A stretch of DNA of 8,446 bases. Source: Planctomycetaceae bacterium. GTDB taxonomy: Bacteria > Planctomycetota > Planctomycetia > Pirellulales > Pirellulaceae. The stretch lies in NCBI GenBank assembly GCA_007695205.1, contig REEF01000286.1, positions 1 to 8,446 on the forward strand. Direction: 5' to 3'. The notes beneath the pieces were generated by a model. The model ran no database searches. It had not been told where the DNA came from and saw only the letters and a program-made list of their open reading frames with translations. Position numbers and translations under genes: made by a program. This document shows positions 1 through 6,696 of this stretch, piece by piece. Each line of letters begins with the position of its first letter. Position 1 is the stretch's first letter.

Positions 1-111
1 GAGATCTTTGCCGAGATCCTGGCGGTGGCCAGCGGCAAACGAACCAAGAGCGAGCGACAGGGGATCGGCGACGATGAATTCATCCCTTGGACGGTAGGCC
101 CCATGCTGTAG
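1..111 (+). CDS. UxaA-family hydratase (altronate dehydratase-like), C-terminal end only
   Basis: The window opens inside a reading frame whose last 36 codons end at TAG (109-111). The peptide contains EIFAEILAVASGKRTKSE, then QGIGDDEF and PWTVGPML. From memory this closely matches the C-terminal tail of UxaA/GarD-type sugar-acid dehydratases (altronate or galactarate dehydratase large domain), which typically ends in an 'ASG..TKSE..G.G..EF.PW..G' pattern. These enzymes dehydrate altronate or related aldonates and aldarates to 2-keto-3-deoxy sugar acids in the cytoplasm. The N-terminus and catalytic core lie outside the window, so the substrate cannot be assigned. The next gene starts 41 bases downstream on the same strand, so they may be co-transcribed, although no functional link to the glycosyltransferases is obvious. 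Confidence 0.8.
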   Translation, partial: EIFAEILAVASGKRTKSERQGIGDDEFIPWTVGPML

Positions 112-152
112 AACGTCGGGGCATCTCCTGCAAGCCCGTGCGGCAAGCGACC

Positions 153-893
153 ATGAAGAACGAGCCCAGCACGTTGGTGATTATCGCCACGTACAACGAG
201 ATCGAAAACTTGCCTGGACTAACGGACCAGGTTTTTCGTCATGCGCCGCATGTCGAGCTGCTGGTGGTGGACGACAACTCGCCCGACGGAACCGGGCAAT
301 GGTGCGATGATCGGGCCGCCCGGGACGAACGATTTCGAGTCATCCATCGTTCCGGGAAGCTGGGATTGGGGACCGCGACCGTATGTGGTTTGCAGCACGC
401 GATCGACCATGGTTTCGAGTTCGCGTTGGTGATGGACGCGGATTTCAGTCACCCGCCGGAGTCCATCCCCGCGTTGCTGGCGGGCATGGCCGGCGACGGG
501 CCGGGGTGTCCGGTCGACGTGTTGGTCGGTTCACGATACGCTCCTGGGGGAGTCGTCCGAGGCTGGCCGTGGTATCGACGCGGAATGAGCCGCATGATTA
601 ATCTGTACGCCCGGTGGATGTTGGGGCTGAAGACCCGTGATTGCAGCGGCTCGTTCCGTTGCTACCGGACCGAGCGACTGCGACAGATCGATTTTTCGCA
701 GATGCGATCCCGCGGCTACTCGTATTTGGAAGAGCTGTTATGGATGCTGAAACGATCGGGAGCGCGCATCGAGGAGATTCCGATCACTTTCGTCGATCGT
801 CAGCAAGGCCAGACGAAGATCAACACGCGCGAGGCCCTGACGGCTTTGTGGGTTTTGCTGCGTTTGGGAATCAGGAATCATCTTCACTTTTGA
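153..893 (+). CDS. Family 2 glycosyltransferase, polyprenol/dolichyl-phosphate mannose synthase type
   Basis: The 246-residue protein has the full signature of the DPM1-like GT2 family (GT-A fold). ATYNE lies at residues 12-16, the nucleotide-binding VVDDNSPDGTG at 38-48, the metal-binding DAD of VMDADFSHPP at 95-97, GSRY at 127-130, and D163-SGSFRCYR at 163-172 matching the family's 'D..SGFR.yR' block. These enzymes transfer a hexose, usually mannose from GDP-mannose, to a polyprenyl phosphate at the cytoplasmic membrane face. The length fits a catalytic domain alone: there is no C-terminal GtrA-like membrane domain. The ATG at 153 is preferred because family proteins start just before the ATYNE strand; the in-frame ATG at 87 would overlap the preceding gene by 25 bases and add 22 unconserved residues. 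No good Shine-Dalgarno is visible. The family call is firm, donor and acceptor are not. Confidence 0.85.
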   Translation: MKNEPSTLVIIATYNEIENLPGLTDQVFRHAPHVELLVVDDNSPDGTGQWCDDRAARDERFRVIHRSGKLGLGTATVCGLQHAIDHGFEFALVMDADFSHPPESIPALLAGMAGDGPGCPVDVLVGSRYAPGGVVRGWPWYRRGMSRMINLYARWMLGLKTRDCSGSFRCYRTERLRQIDFSQMRSRGYSYLEELLWMLKRSGARIEEIPITFVDRQQGQTKINTREALTALWVLLRLGIRNHLHF

Positions 894-923
894 ACCGCTT
901 GACATTCAAGGGGATCCACGTAA

Positions 924-929
924 GAGGAG
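924..929 (+). promoter_or_regulatory. Strong ribosome binding site supporting a TTG start
   Basis: GAGGAG within TAAGAGGAGA lies 7 bases before the TTG at 937. There is no ATG or GTG at a suitable distance, so this site decides the unusual start of the following glycosyltransferase. Confidence 0.75.
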
Positions 930-936
930 AGCTGCG

Positions 937-2064
937 TTGATCAGACGCATCTTGTTGATCATCCCGACATTGGACCGTTGTGGCGCCGAAAAGCAATTGA
1001 CGCTGTTGGCTTGCGGTCTGCCGCGAGATCGATTCGAGGTCCACGTGTGCGTTTTGACTCGGGATGGCCCGTTACGAGTTCTCCTGGAACAGGCCGGTGT
1101 GCCCGTGACGGTGATCGGAAAATCATGGAAGATCGACCCGCTGGCCTACTGGCGTTTGTACCGGCACATTCGGCGGTTGCAGCCCGATCTGGTCCATACC
1201 TGGTTGTTTGCTGCCAATGCGTATGGTCGTCAAGCCGCCCGGCAGGCCGGCGTCAGGCATGTGGTGGCCGGTGAACGCTGTGTGGATCCGTGGAAGCGAT
1301 GGCACGAACTGGCCATCGACCGTTTTTTGGCTCGTCGCACCCAGCAACTGGTGACCAACAGCCAAGGCGTCGTGGACTTCTATGGTCGGCACGGCCTGCC
1401 GGCAGACCGCTTCGTGGTCATCCCTAATGCGGTCCAGCCTGCGGAGCCGTCACCGATTTCGCGCGACGATCTGCTGGCCGAATTCCAGTTGCCTGCCGAG
1501 ACGCGATTGATCGCGGCGGTGAATCGGCTCTGGCCGCAGAAGCGAGTCAAAGACCTGATCTGGGCTGCCGACCTGCTGAAGGTGGCTCGCGACGACACTC
1601 ATCTGCTGATCATCGGGGACGGCCCACAACGTTGGCGGTTGCAGCGGTACCGCGACCAGATCGAGATCGCCGATCGGGTCCATTTTTTGGGTGAACGCAA
1701 CGATGTGTCGCGGATGCTGCCGCACTTTGACTGTTTGTGGTTGGCCAGCGAGTACGAGGGGCAATCCAATGCGATTCTGGAGGCGATGGCGGCCGGCGTT
1801 CCGGTCGTAGCGACGGACATTCCCGGAAATCGCGATCTGGTCCTGCACGAGCAGACCGGCTTCTTGGTGCGGGTAGGCGATCGAGCGGGTTTCGCTCGTT
1901 GGACACAATATCTGCTGGACCATGCCGATGTGGCGGCTCGTTGCGGCCAGGCCGCATTAGCCCGAGCCTGCGGAGAATTCTCTGTGCAGACGATGATCGA
2001 CCGCCACGTGGCGCTGTACCAGCGGCTGTTGGATTCGTCAACCAACGATGGCCCGCCGCGTTAA
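937..2064 (+). CDS. Family 4 glycosyltransferase (GT-B fold)
   Basis: This 375-residue protein is a retaining GT4-type transferase. The N-terminal Rossmann domain has a hydrophobic strand followed by GAEKQL (residues 16-21), the usual glycine-containing acceptor-side loop, and the VHTWL strand end (86-90). The donor domain shows NRLWPQK with R197 and K202 as likely nucleotide-sugar phosphate ligands, GDGP (227-230), and the E-x7-E motif with E274 and E282 inside EYEGQSNAILEAMAAG, then the conserved GVPVVATDIPGN block. Length is normal for the family. Translation starts at TTG 937 with GAGGAG 7 bases upstream. The gene follows the GT2 gene after 43 bases on the same strand, so the two probably form an operon and act on the same surface glycan or glycolipid. 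Donor sugar and acceptor cannot be read from the sequence. Confidence 0.88.
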   Translation: MIRRILLIIPTLDRCGAEKQLTLLACGLPRDRFEVHVCVLTRDGPLRVLLEQAGVPVTVIGKSWKIDPLAYWRLYRHIRRLQPDLVHTWLFAANAYGRQAARQAGVRHVVAGERCVDPWKRWHELAIDRFLARRTQQLVTNSQGVVDFYGRHGLPADRFVVIPNAVQPAEPSPISRDDLLAEFQLPAETRLIAAVNRLWPQKRVKDLIWAADLLKVARDDTHLLIIGDGPQRWRLQRYRDQIEIADRVHFLGERNDVSRMLPHFDCLWLASEYEGQSNAILEAMAAGVPVVATDIPGNRDLVLHEQTGFLVRVGDRAGFARWTQYLLDHADVAARCGQAALARACGEFSVQTMIDRHVALYQRLLDSSTNDGPPR

Positions 2065-2084
2065 CCCCAACGTTGTATCAAGCT

Positions 2085-2133
2085 CCCTCGTCGGACGGAT
2101 TGCCAATCCGTCCTACTTTTAATGCAACGAGGG
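2085..2133. repeat. Nested inverted repeat between convergent genes (candidate bidirectional terminator or dispersed palindrome)
   Basis: An inner perfect 9-base-pair hairpin has arms GGACGGATT (2093-2101) and AATCCGTCC (2105-2113) with a 3-base loop. It sits inside an outer 7-base-pair pair, CCCTCGT (2085-2091) and ACGAGGG (2127-2133). TTTT follows the inner hairpin on the plus strand (2117-2120). The structure fills the gap between the ends of two genes that converge (stops at 2064 and 2136), which suits a shared terminator. The outer right arm ends 2 bases before the minus-strand stop. It may also be one copy of a dispersed palindromic element, as similar hairpins seem familiar from planctomycete genomes; that is memory, not tested. 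Confidence 0.55.
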
Positions 2134-2135
2134 CG

Positions 2136-3077
2136 TTACGTCGCGCGACTGGTTTCGGCCAATCCGCGGAGAATACAGTCCGTCACGGCCGCGGCATCGA
2201 CTTCGACGGCGACTCCGATGGTGGTGCGTGGTGGGTTGAGTCCCCGGCGGTCGAAGACGGTGACGCCTCGAGTTAACTCGCCCGCGACTTCCACATCGCC
2301 GTCCAGTTCCTGGATGGAAAACAACTCGGGATGCAGTGCCGCTGTCAATGCCACGACGCTCTGCAGGCAGATATTCTCGCGGCCCAGCAGTTGCCGATAC
2401 GCGCGGAACGCGAAAGGAACCACTCGCCGAAGCAGTTGGCCAGCCCGGGTGTTTTCGCCGGGTAACTGCTCGATCAGATCCAGGTTCAAAGAAACCTGAT
2501 GGGCGATTTCCAAGGGGATCAGGATCTTGGTCGTCGGGGATCGAAAGACGGCCCGCGCGGCCAGCGGATCGTAGAACATGTTGAACTCGGCCACCGGCGT
2601 CACATCGCCGCGACAGTCGGCACTTCCCCCGGAAATGATCACCTGGTCGATCACATGAACCAGCGTGGGATCGCGGCGGAAGGCTCGATCCAAATTGCTT
2701 AATGGCCCCAGGCACAACAGGGTGACCTCGTCAGGCGCCGAGCGGATCTCGTCGCACAGGATCTTTTCCGAAGGGTGCTGGTGTTGCAATTGCGAAACGG
2801 GGAATCGCGCGTTCCCCAGCCCGTTCTCGCCATGCAGATGCCGCATATCGATTGCTGGGGCCGCTTCCAGAGGCGTAGCGGTGCCCAGTCGCGGGTAACG
2901 CGGTGGATCCAGTTGGTCGACCACCGTCTGCACGTTCAGACTGGCTTGGGCCGCCGATACATTGCCTTCGACGGCAGTCACCCCCAGCACTTCCAGTCGT
3001 GGATCGAACAAGGCCATGCAGAGCGCGACGGCATCATCGATCCCAGGATCACAGTCGACGATAACTTTTCTGGCCAT
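2136..3077 (-). CDS. Inosine/uridine-preferring nucleoside hydrolase family protein
   Basis: The 313-residue protein belongs to the IUNH fold that hydrolyses the N-glycosidic bond of ribonucleosides in purine/pyrimidine salvage. It has the calcium-binding DxDPGxDD motif (D8, D10, D14, D15), the EGNVS block with N39, HGENGLGN (82-89), the 'LGPLSNL...' block (near 124-129), the ISGG strand and TPVAEFNMFYDP (160-171), and the terminal 'GVTVFDRRG' segment. The ATG at 3077 is chosen because family members begin 'M.RKVI.D.DPG'; a GTG at 3110 would add 11 residues. Odd point: where the family has a His-Asp pair ('HDPLAVA..L.PELF'), this protein has Gln239-Ser240 in LQSVVALTAALHPELF. That Asp normally binds calcium and the His normally protonates the leaving base. 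The protein may therefore be an altered subfamily with another substrate, or inactive. It probably has its own promoter at 3128-3156. Confidence 0.85.
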   Translation of the reverse strand: MARKVIVDCDPGIDDAVALCMALFDPRLEVLGVTAVEGNVSAAQASLNVQTVVDQLDPPRYPRLGTATPLEAAPAIDMRHLHGENGLGNARFPVSQLQHQHPSEKILCDEIRSAPDEVTLLCLGPLSNLDRAFRRDPTLVHVIDQVIISGGSADCRGDVTPVAEFNMFYDPLAARAVFRSPTTKILIPLEIAHQVSLNLDLIEQLPGENTRAGQLLRRVVPFAFRAYRQLLGRENICLQSVVALTAALHPELFSIQELDGDVEVAGELTRGVTVFDRRGLNPPRTTIGVAVEVDAAAVTDCILRGLAETSRAT

Positions 3078-3127
3078 ACGATCTCGCTCGTGCCGCTGGA
3101 TGAAAAACACACGGTTACCAAGGCACG

Positions 3128-3156
3128 ATTATAAAGCTATTCCTGTTGTCCAACAA
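3128..3156 (-). promoter_or_regulatory. Candidate sigma-70-type promoter for the nucleoside hydrolase gene
   Basis: On the minus strand a perfect TATAAT (plus coordinates 3128-3133) is preceded, with a 17-base spacer, by TTGTTG (3151-3156, 3 of 6 matches to TTGACA). It lies between the stop of the upstream same-strand gene (3168) and the start at 3077, giving a leader of about 40 bases. A short palindrome, TGTTG-TC-CAACA (3144-3155), overlaps the -35 side and could be an operator. The -10 is strong and the -35 is weak. Confidence 0.45.
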
Positions 3157-3167
3157 CCCGATAAAAC

Positions 3168-4481
3168 TCAGCGAACTCGACAGCGGAAGCGGATAATGCC
3201 GCCTTGCCCGACCTCCAGCGGATCCATGACTTCCCATCGCAAGACCAGGGATTCGCCATCGTTCTCCTGAGTGACGAAACGAGCGGTCAACGAACACTCG
3301 GCGGTCCCGGGCACGTATTCCAAGCGAGTTGTCAGGTTGTCCATAATCGTGACATTGCCGATCGCCTGGTCCCCGACATTATCGAAACGCAAGGTGAATT
3401 CGATCTCGTCGCCCGGTTGCGCCTGGGCTGTCGAGGCCACCTTGATGATCCGCAAGCGGGGTTTTCCATCCGGCAGTTCGTATTCATAGATCGATTGCAC
3501 TCGTGAACGGCCCGTGACCTGAACGGCCGCGTGTTCATCGATCACGACCTGAGCCGACTGATCGGACTCCCAGGCATGGGCGGCGGCCAGCCAGAGGGTC
3601 AACCTCGCCTTCTCCGAATTGTCAAAGGTCCCCTCGCGGATGACTTGAAAATCCTCGAAGATTTGGAAACGATCGCTGATTCTTCCCAGCAAGATATCGC
3701 CGGTGACCCCCAGCGTTTCTTCCCGCTCGCGGAAATCCTGCAAGCCTCGGAGACCCAGGTATCGTTCGGTCTGCAGTGGTTGATGGACGCCGGTCGGCTG
3801 CAGTTGCTCTTCCTGCGTCACCGGCCCGGTCGGCGACTCGACGCCCGCCAGTCGGTTGCGTGTGTGGCTCATCGACAGCCCGGAAATCTGGCGAACCGCA
3901 GCGAAGCGAGGCGCATAGATGGGCACGCGATTGGACGCTTGGACCTCGGTGCGGCCGTCCAGCGTGTCGTAATGCGCGACGGTATCTTCCTGGTCCAACC
4001 CCAACACGGTCCAGTCCTGCATCACCTGGACCGATGGCGGATGATCCCCGCCATCAAACAAGTATTCGTCGGCGGGCCACACGCCGGTGATCCCCGGTGG
4101 TCGCCAGGGGGCACCCTGGTAGCCTGGCACCGGCCATGGACTACCCATCTGAGTTGGGCAAGCCATCCCGGCGTTGGGCGGTGCAGGCGCGCCCGTCCAC
4201 GCGTTGGCAGGCAGCGCGGGCGGGTGATAAGCCGCCAACGCGATGTTCTCGCGGTACGCTTCGTCTTCAGGCATCCCGCTGGTGGCCAGAGGCGTTACCC
4301 CGGACTCGGTCCATTGGCGCGGGGCAGCAGCGGCTCCAGAGGGGGCCGGCGGCGATAGGCTTCTGCAGGAACACAGCGATAGGGCCACACCGGCAAGCAA
4401 CGCGAGAACGCCGAGCCACGAATGGGTTGAAAGCGAGGCTGGTGGTTTCGCCCGCCTGGTGATCACACTTCGTTGCGTCAT
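3168..4481 (-). CDS. Lipoprotein with C-terminal DUF11 domain
   Basis: A 437-residue exported protein. The N-terminus has a basic stretch, a hydrophobic core (about 23-36) and a lipobox-like LCSC with Cys39 as the likely lipidated residue. Residues 40-150 are rich in Pro, Ala and Gly, resembling a linker. Residues 240-335 form a more ordered middle region that I do not recognise. Residues about 345-437 match the DUF11 / conserved-repeat beta-sandwich: 'KVAS...PGDEIEFTLRFDNVGDQAIGNVTI' followed by 'DNLTTRLEYVPGTA' and 'GQGGIIRFRCRVR' at the very end. DUF11 domains are Ig-like modules of bacterial surface proteins, often in long arrays; here there is one copy. GAGGT (4490-4494), 8 bases before the ATG, overlaps the stop codon of the upstream gene only 6 bases away, so translation is probably coupled. 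Last gene of a three-gene envelope operon. Confidence 0.75.
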   Translation of the reverse strand: MTQRSVITRRAKPPASLSTHSWLGVLALLAGVALSLCSCRSLSPPAPSGAAAAPRQWTESGVTPLATSGMPEDEAYRENIALAAYHPPALPANAWTGAPAPPNAGMACPTQMGSPWPVPGYQGAPWRPPGITGVWPADEYLFDGGDHPPSVQVMQDWTVLGLDQEDTVAHYDTLDGRTEVQASNRVPIYAPRFAAVRQISGLSMSHTRNRLAGVESPTGPVTQEEQLQPTGVHQPLQTERYLGLRGLQDFREREETLGVTGDILLGRISDRFQIFEDFQVIREGTFDNSEKARLTLWLAAAHAWESDQSAQVVIDEHAAVQVTGRSRVQSIYEYELPDGKPRLRIIKVASTAQAQPGDEIEFTLRFDNVGDQAIGNVTIMDNLTTRLEYVPGTAECSLTARFVTQENDGESLVLRWEVMDPLEVGQGGIIRFRCRVR

Positions 4482-4487
4482 GACCGG

Positions 4488-5270
4488 CTACCTCACAGAA
4501 GTTGGGGTTCCAGGGAGCGATCCCGAACGGGGCTCGGGATGCGGCTGGGGCTGGCTGAGTGGCATCAACGGAGGCGAACCGTATAAGAATCGCTGGGAGA
4601 CCGTTTCGCCGTCCGGAATTCGAGATCCGATGCGCAAAATGGCCATGGGACGGCCAAGCCGGTCAGCGACTTCCAACGGATCCTCGGTGCCCAGCACATC
4701 GTAAACCAATTGCCGTTGCGGATCGCTCTGGACCGGCAACGCCAGGTTCGGATTCTCCAAAAAGATCACTCGCAGGACGAAATTCCCATCCAACGCCAGC
4801 TCCAGTTCCTCCTGGGTCAACTGGACGGGGATCGGAAAATGTTCTGCCAATCCCTGAGGGGGATACGTTCGATTGATCACTTCGATCGTCGGAAAGACTT
4901 CGAACCCTTCGCGGCGCGGTATGTTCGTCACTTGGAAACGATACACGGCACCGATCAGCATCCCGGCCCGCGCCGGAGCGGGCTGGGGATCCTGGAACTG
5001 GCCGTTGGCAGCGAAGGAGATCTGCACGCCGGCTGGCCCCTGAATCTCGACCGGCTGGAAGTAGCCGGGCAAGGGACCGCCGCGCAACAGTTGGCCTTGG
5101 CCCACCGTGCCGGGCGGCAGGTGAGCCGAATGGAAATAGTGCACCGGGGCGCGCTGGCCGTACGCCGACCCGCCAAGGCTTAGCAGGACAAGCCAAGCCA
5201 GCAGCCGCAGCGGGTGGGCCATGCCCGCCCACCCGGCGAAGCTCGATCGATTCCGCAATTTGCCGGACAT
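4488..5270 (-). CDS. Exported protein, paralogue of the adjacent upstream lipoprotein
   Basis: This 260-residue protein begins with a basic region and the hydrophobic segment LLAWLVLLSLGGSAYG, then Gln-Arg, a plausible signal peptidase I site after AYG. There is no lipobox Cys, so it is probably released to the periplasm. Residues about 72-215 align with residues about 75-221 of the neighbouring lipoprotein: YRFQVTNIPRREGFEVFPTIEV against YRLKLTNIGGREGVELYPTLEI, then FPIPVQLTQEEL against NAIPIQFTEEDF, GNFVLRVIFL against GNFVTKVIYL, and DPLEVADRLGRPMAILRIG against DPITEADRRGAILAVLRLG. The last 25 residues are rich in Pro, Gln and Ser. The start is uncertain: ATG 5270 has AAGG 7 bases upstream; GTG 5315 has AGGG 5 bases upstream but makes an overlong n-region; ATG 5222 also gives a good signal peptide. 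I recognise no named family. Confidence 0.7.
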   Translation of the reverse strand: MSGKLRNRSSFAGWAGMAHPLRLLAWLVLLSLGGSAYGQRAPVHYFHSAHLPPGTVGQGQLLRGGPLPGYFQPVEIQGPAGVQISFAANGQFQDPQPAPARAGMLIGAVYRFQVTNIPRREGFEVFPTIEVINRTYPPQGLAEHFPIPVQLTQEELELALDGNFVLRVIFLENPNLALPVQSDPQRQLVYDVLGTEDPLEVADRLGRPMAILRIGSRIPDGETVSQRFLYGSPPLMPLSQPQPHPEPRSGSLPGTPTSVR

Positions 5271-5322
5271 CAGTGCGCCTTGCTGGCTGAAGGATGAAAC
5301 AGGGATTCCCGCCACGATGACC

Positions 5323-6432
5323 CTAGTGAACCTGTTCGTGCCGATGGATTCGCGGCTGGTCGTAGGGCAGCGTGGGCTGAATCGACTGCTCGGTGATGTG
5401 CAGACGGTTCGGCGGTGTCGGGTAACTAAAGCCAGGCTGCTGGCGTACGTTCATGTGAATATGTCGGGTCGGTTCCGGCATATGCACTCGTGTGTGATTC
5501 CGGATGGTGTGCTGCTGTAATCCAGCGGGGCCACCCAAGGGAATATGAGGCGGACCGGGAAGACCGATCGGGGTTCCCGTGATCGGCATGCCCCAAGTCG
5601 GCGCGGTCACACCGGCAACATGACTGGGCATCAAACCGGTAGGACCCATCGGCGCCGGCCCCCCGAATCCCATTCCCATCGGGTGTCCTGCCATGCCGTC
5701 CAGTTCTGCATTGCCGGGGATCGACGAGAATACGCCCCCGTTGCTGCCAGGCAGCTCGATGTCCTTGTTCCCCAATCTTAAGACGGCCAGAATCGCACCG
5801 CGGCGATCCGCCTCGGTGATCGGGTCCATCCCCGGATCCAGTCGCGTACTGACCAGGGTTTCCACATTGGCCAACGCCATTTCCTGGAACGCGGGATCCG
5901 GCAGGTAGATGACTTTCGTCACAAAGTTGCCGGACAACACCTGATCGAAATCCTCTTCGGTGAATTGGATCGGGATGGCGTTGTGAGCCAGATATGCCTC
6001 GGATCGTGGAGTCGTCGGCCCGATCTCCAGCGTCGGATAAAGCTCGACCCCTTCGCGTCCACCGATGTTGGTCAGCTTCAGACGATAGATGCCCTGCATC
6101 CCAAAGTTCTGCCGCCCCGGGACGATCAGCGGCGTGGAATCGAACGTTCCCTCGCCCATCACGTCCCATCGAACCTGCATCCCTTCGGGGCGCCGGAACA
6201 GAATCTGCACCGCAGAAGCCCCGGGCGACATGGGCATCCCAGAGGCAAACATCGCGTTGTGGCCGACCGGCATCATCGGCGGCATGACCCCAGGACCGGG
6301 ACCAGTCACGCCGGGCCCAGGCCCCAAAAGACGCTCGGCAGGCGGTAAGTTATGCTCTAACGGCGTCACGCATCCGACAAGCAAAGCGGATGCGGCTAGA
6401 CACACTAGCAAGAAACCAAATCTTTCTTTCAT
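5323..6432 (-). CDS. Met/His/Gly-rich lipoprotein, first gene of the envelope operon
   Basis: A 369-residue lipoprotein: MKER, hydrophobic core, then lipobox LVGC with Cys21. Residues 37-72 are low-complexity with two GPGPGV units and PPMMP. Residues about 75-221 form the domain shared with the next gene (YRLKLTNIGGREGVELYPTLEI and GNFVTKVIYL are the clearest blocks). Residues 245-305 are rich in Gly, Pro and Met (such as GMAGHPMGMGFGGPAPMG). The tail from 308 carries nine His, including TRHIHM and the final RIHRHEQVH. The ATG at 6432 follows a GGGGGA site at 5-6 bases and directly precedes the signal peptide; the longer open frame to 6684 would put 84 unlikely residues before it. I do not know its function. 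The His/Met content suggests metal contact or a sticky envelope surface, but that is inference. Confidence 0.75.
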   Translation of the reverse strand: MKERFGFLLVCLAASALLVGCVTPLEHNLPPAERLLGPGPGVTGPGPGVMPPMMPVGHNAMFASGMPMSPGASAVQILFRRPEGMQVRWDVMGEGTFDSTPLIVPGRQNFGMQGIYRLKLTNIGGREGVELYPTLEIGPTTPRSEAYLAHNAIPIQFTEEDFDQVLSGNFVTKVIYLPDPAFQEMALANVETLVSTRLDPGMDPITEADRRGAILAVLRLGNKDIELPGSNGGVFSSIPGNAELDGMAGHPMGMGFGGPAPMGPTGLMPSHVAGVTAPTWGMPITGTPIGLPGPPHIPLGGPAGLQQHTIRNHTRVHMPEPTRHIHMNVRQQPGFSYPTPPNRLHITEQSIQPTLPYDQPRIHRHEQVH

Positions 6433-6616
6433 CGTGTTCCCCCCATTTCGGCACGAGTCCTTCGCCAGAATCGGATTCCGGCGATCGCAGGCAAGAATAT
6501 GCCCGCCGCACAATTCGCTGTGGTAATGGCGTAGACCCCGCTGCCAGCCGACTCTACAATCGCCCCCGCTTGGCCCGCCCTTCGCGGCGCAGCACACTCG
6601 GTGTCTGGATTGCGAG

Positions 6617-6636
6617 ATAACGTCCACGTGCGTTAT
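6617..6636. promoter_or_regulatory. Inverted repeat in the divergent intergenic region (candidate operator)
   Basis: The 264-base gap between two divergent starts (6432 minus, 6697 plus) must hold both promoters. It contains ATAACG (6617-6622) and CGTTAT (6631-6636), a perfect 6-base-pair inverted repeat with 8 bases between the arms, and the palindrome CACGTG (6625-6630) just off centre. A -10-like TACAAT (6649-6654) follows on the plus strand without a recognisable -35. I could not identify a convincing promoter for the minus-strand operon. Confidence 0.25.
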
Positions 6637-6696
6637 TGTTCGGCTTCCTACAATCGGTTTCTTTGCTAAAACCGTCACAATCATGCTTGGTGGACC

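Noticed and set aside
87..152. 22-residue extension of the GT2 protein from ATG 87.
   Set aside because: It overlaps the preceding coding end, and the added residues are unlike family N-termini, which start right before the ATYNE strand.
1450..2045. Three overlapping minus-strand frames of 143-157 codons opposite the GT4 gene.
   Set aside because: The plus-strand GT4 has all family motifs across this interval. The opposite frames overlap each other and show no domain.
3144..3155. TGTTG-TC-CAACA palindrome as a terminator for the envelope operon.
   Set aside because: The stem is 5 base pairs with a 2-base loop that cannot close well and no T-tract follows on the minus strand. It is more likely part of the downstream promoter region.
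3531..4358. 275-codon plus-strand open frame opposite the DUF11 lipoprotein gene.
   Set aside because: It has no recognisable domain or ribosome binding site. The minus-strand frame has a signal peptide and a clear DUF11 domain, so this is its antisense shadow.
4663..5232. 189-codon minus-strand frame overlapping the periplasmic paralogue.
   Set aside because: It is rich in Arg, Pro and Gly, typical of an alternate-frame read of G+C-rich DNA, and the overlapping frame has homology to its neighbour.
6433..6684. 84-codon upstream extension of the Met/His-rich lipoprotein.
   Set aside because: It would bury the signal peptide and lipobox internally. The ATG at 6432 has its own GGGGGA site.
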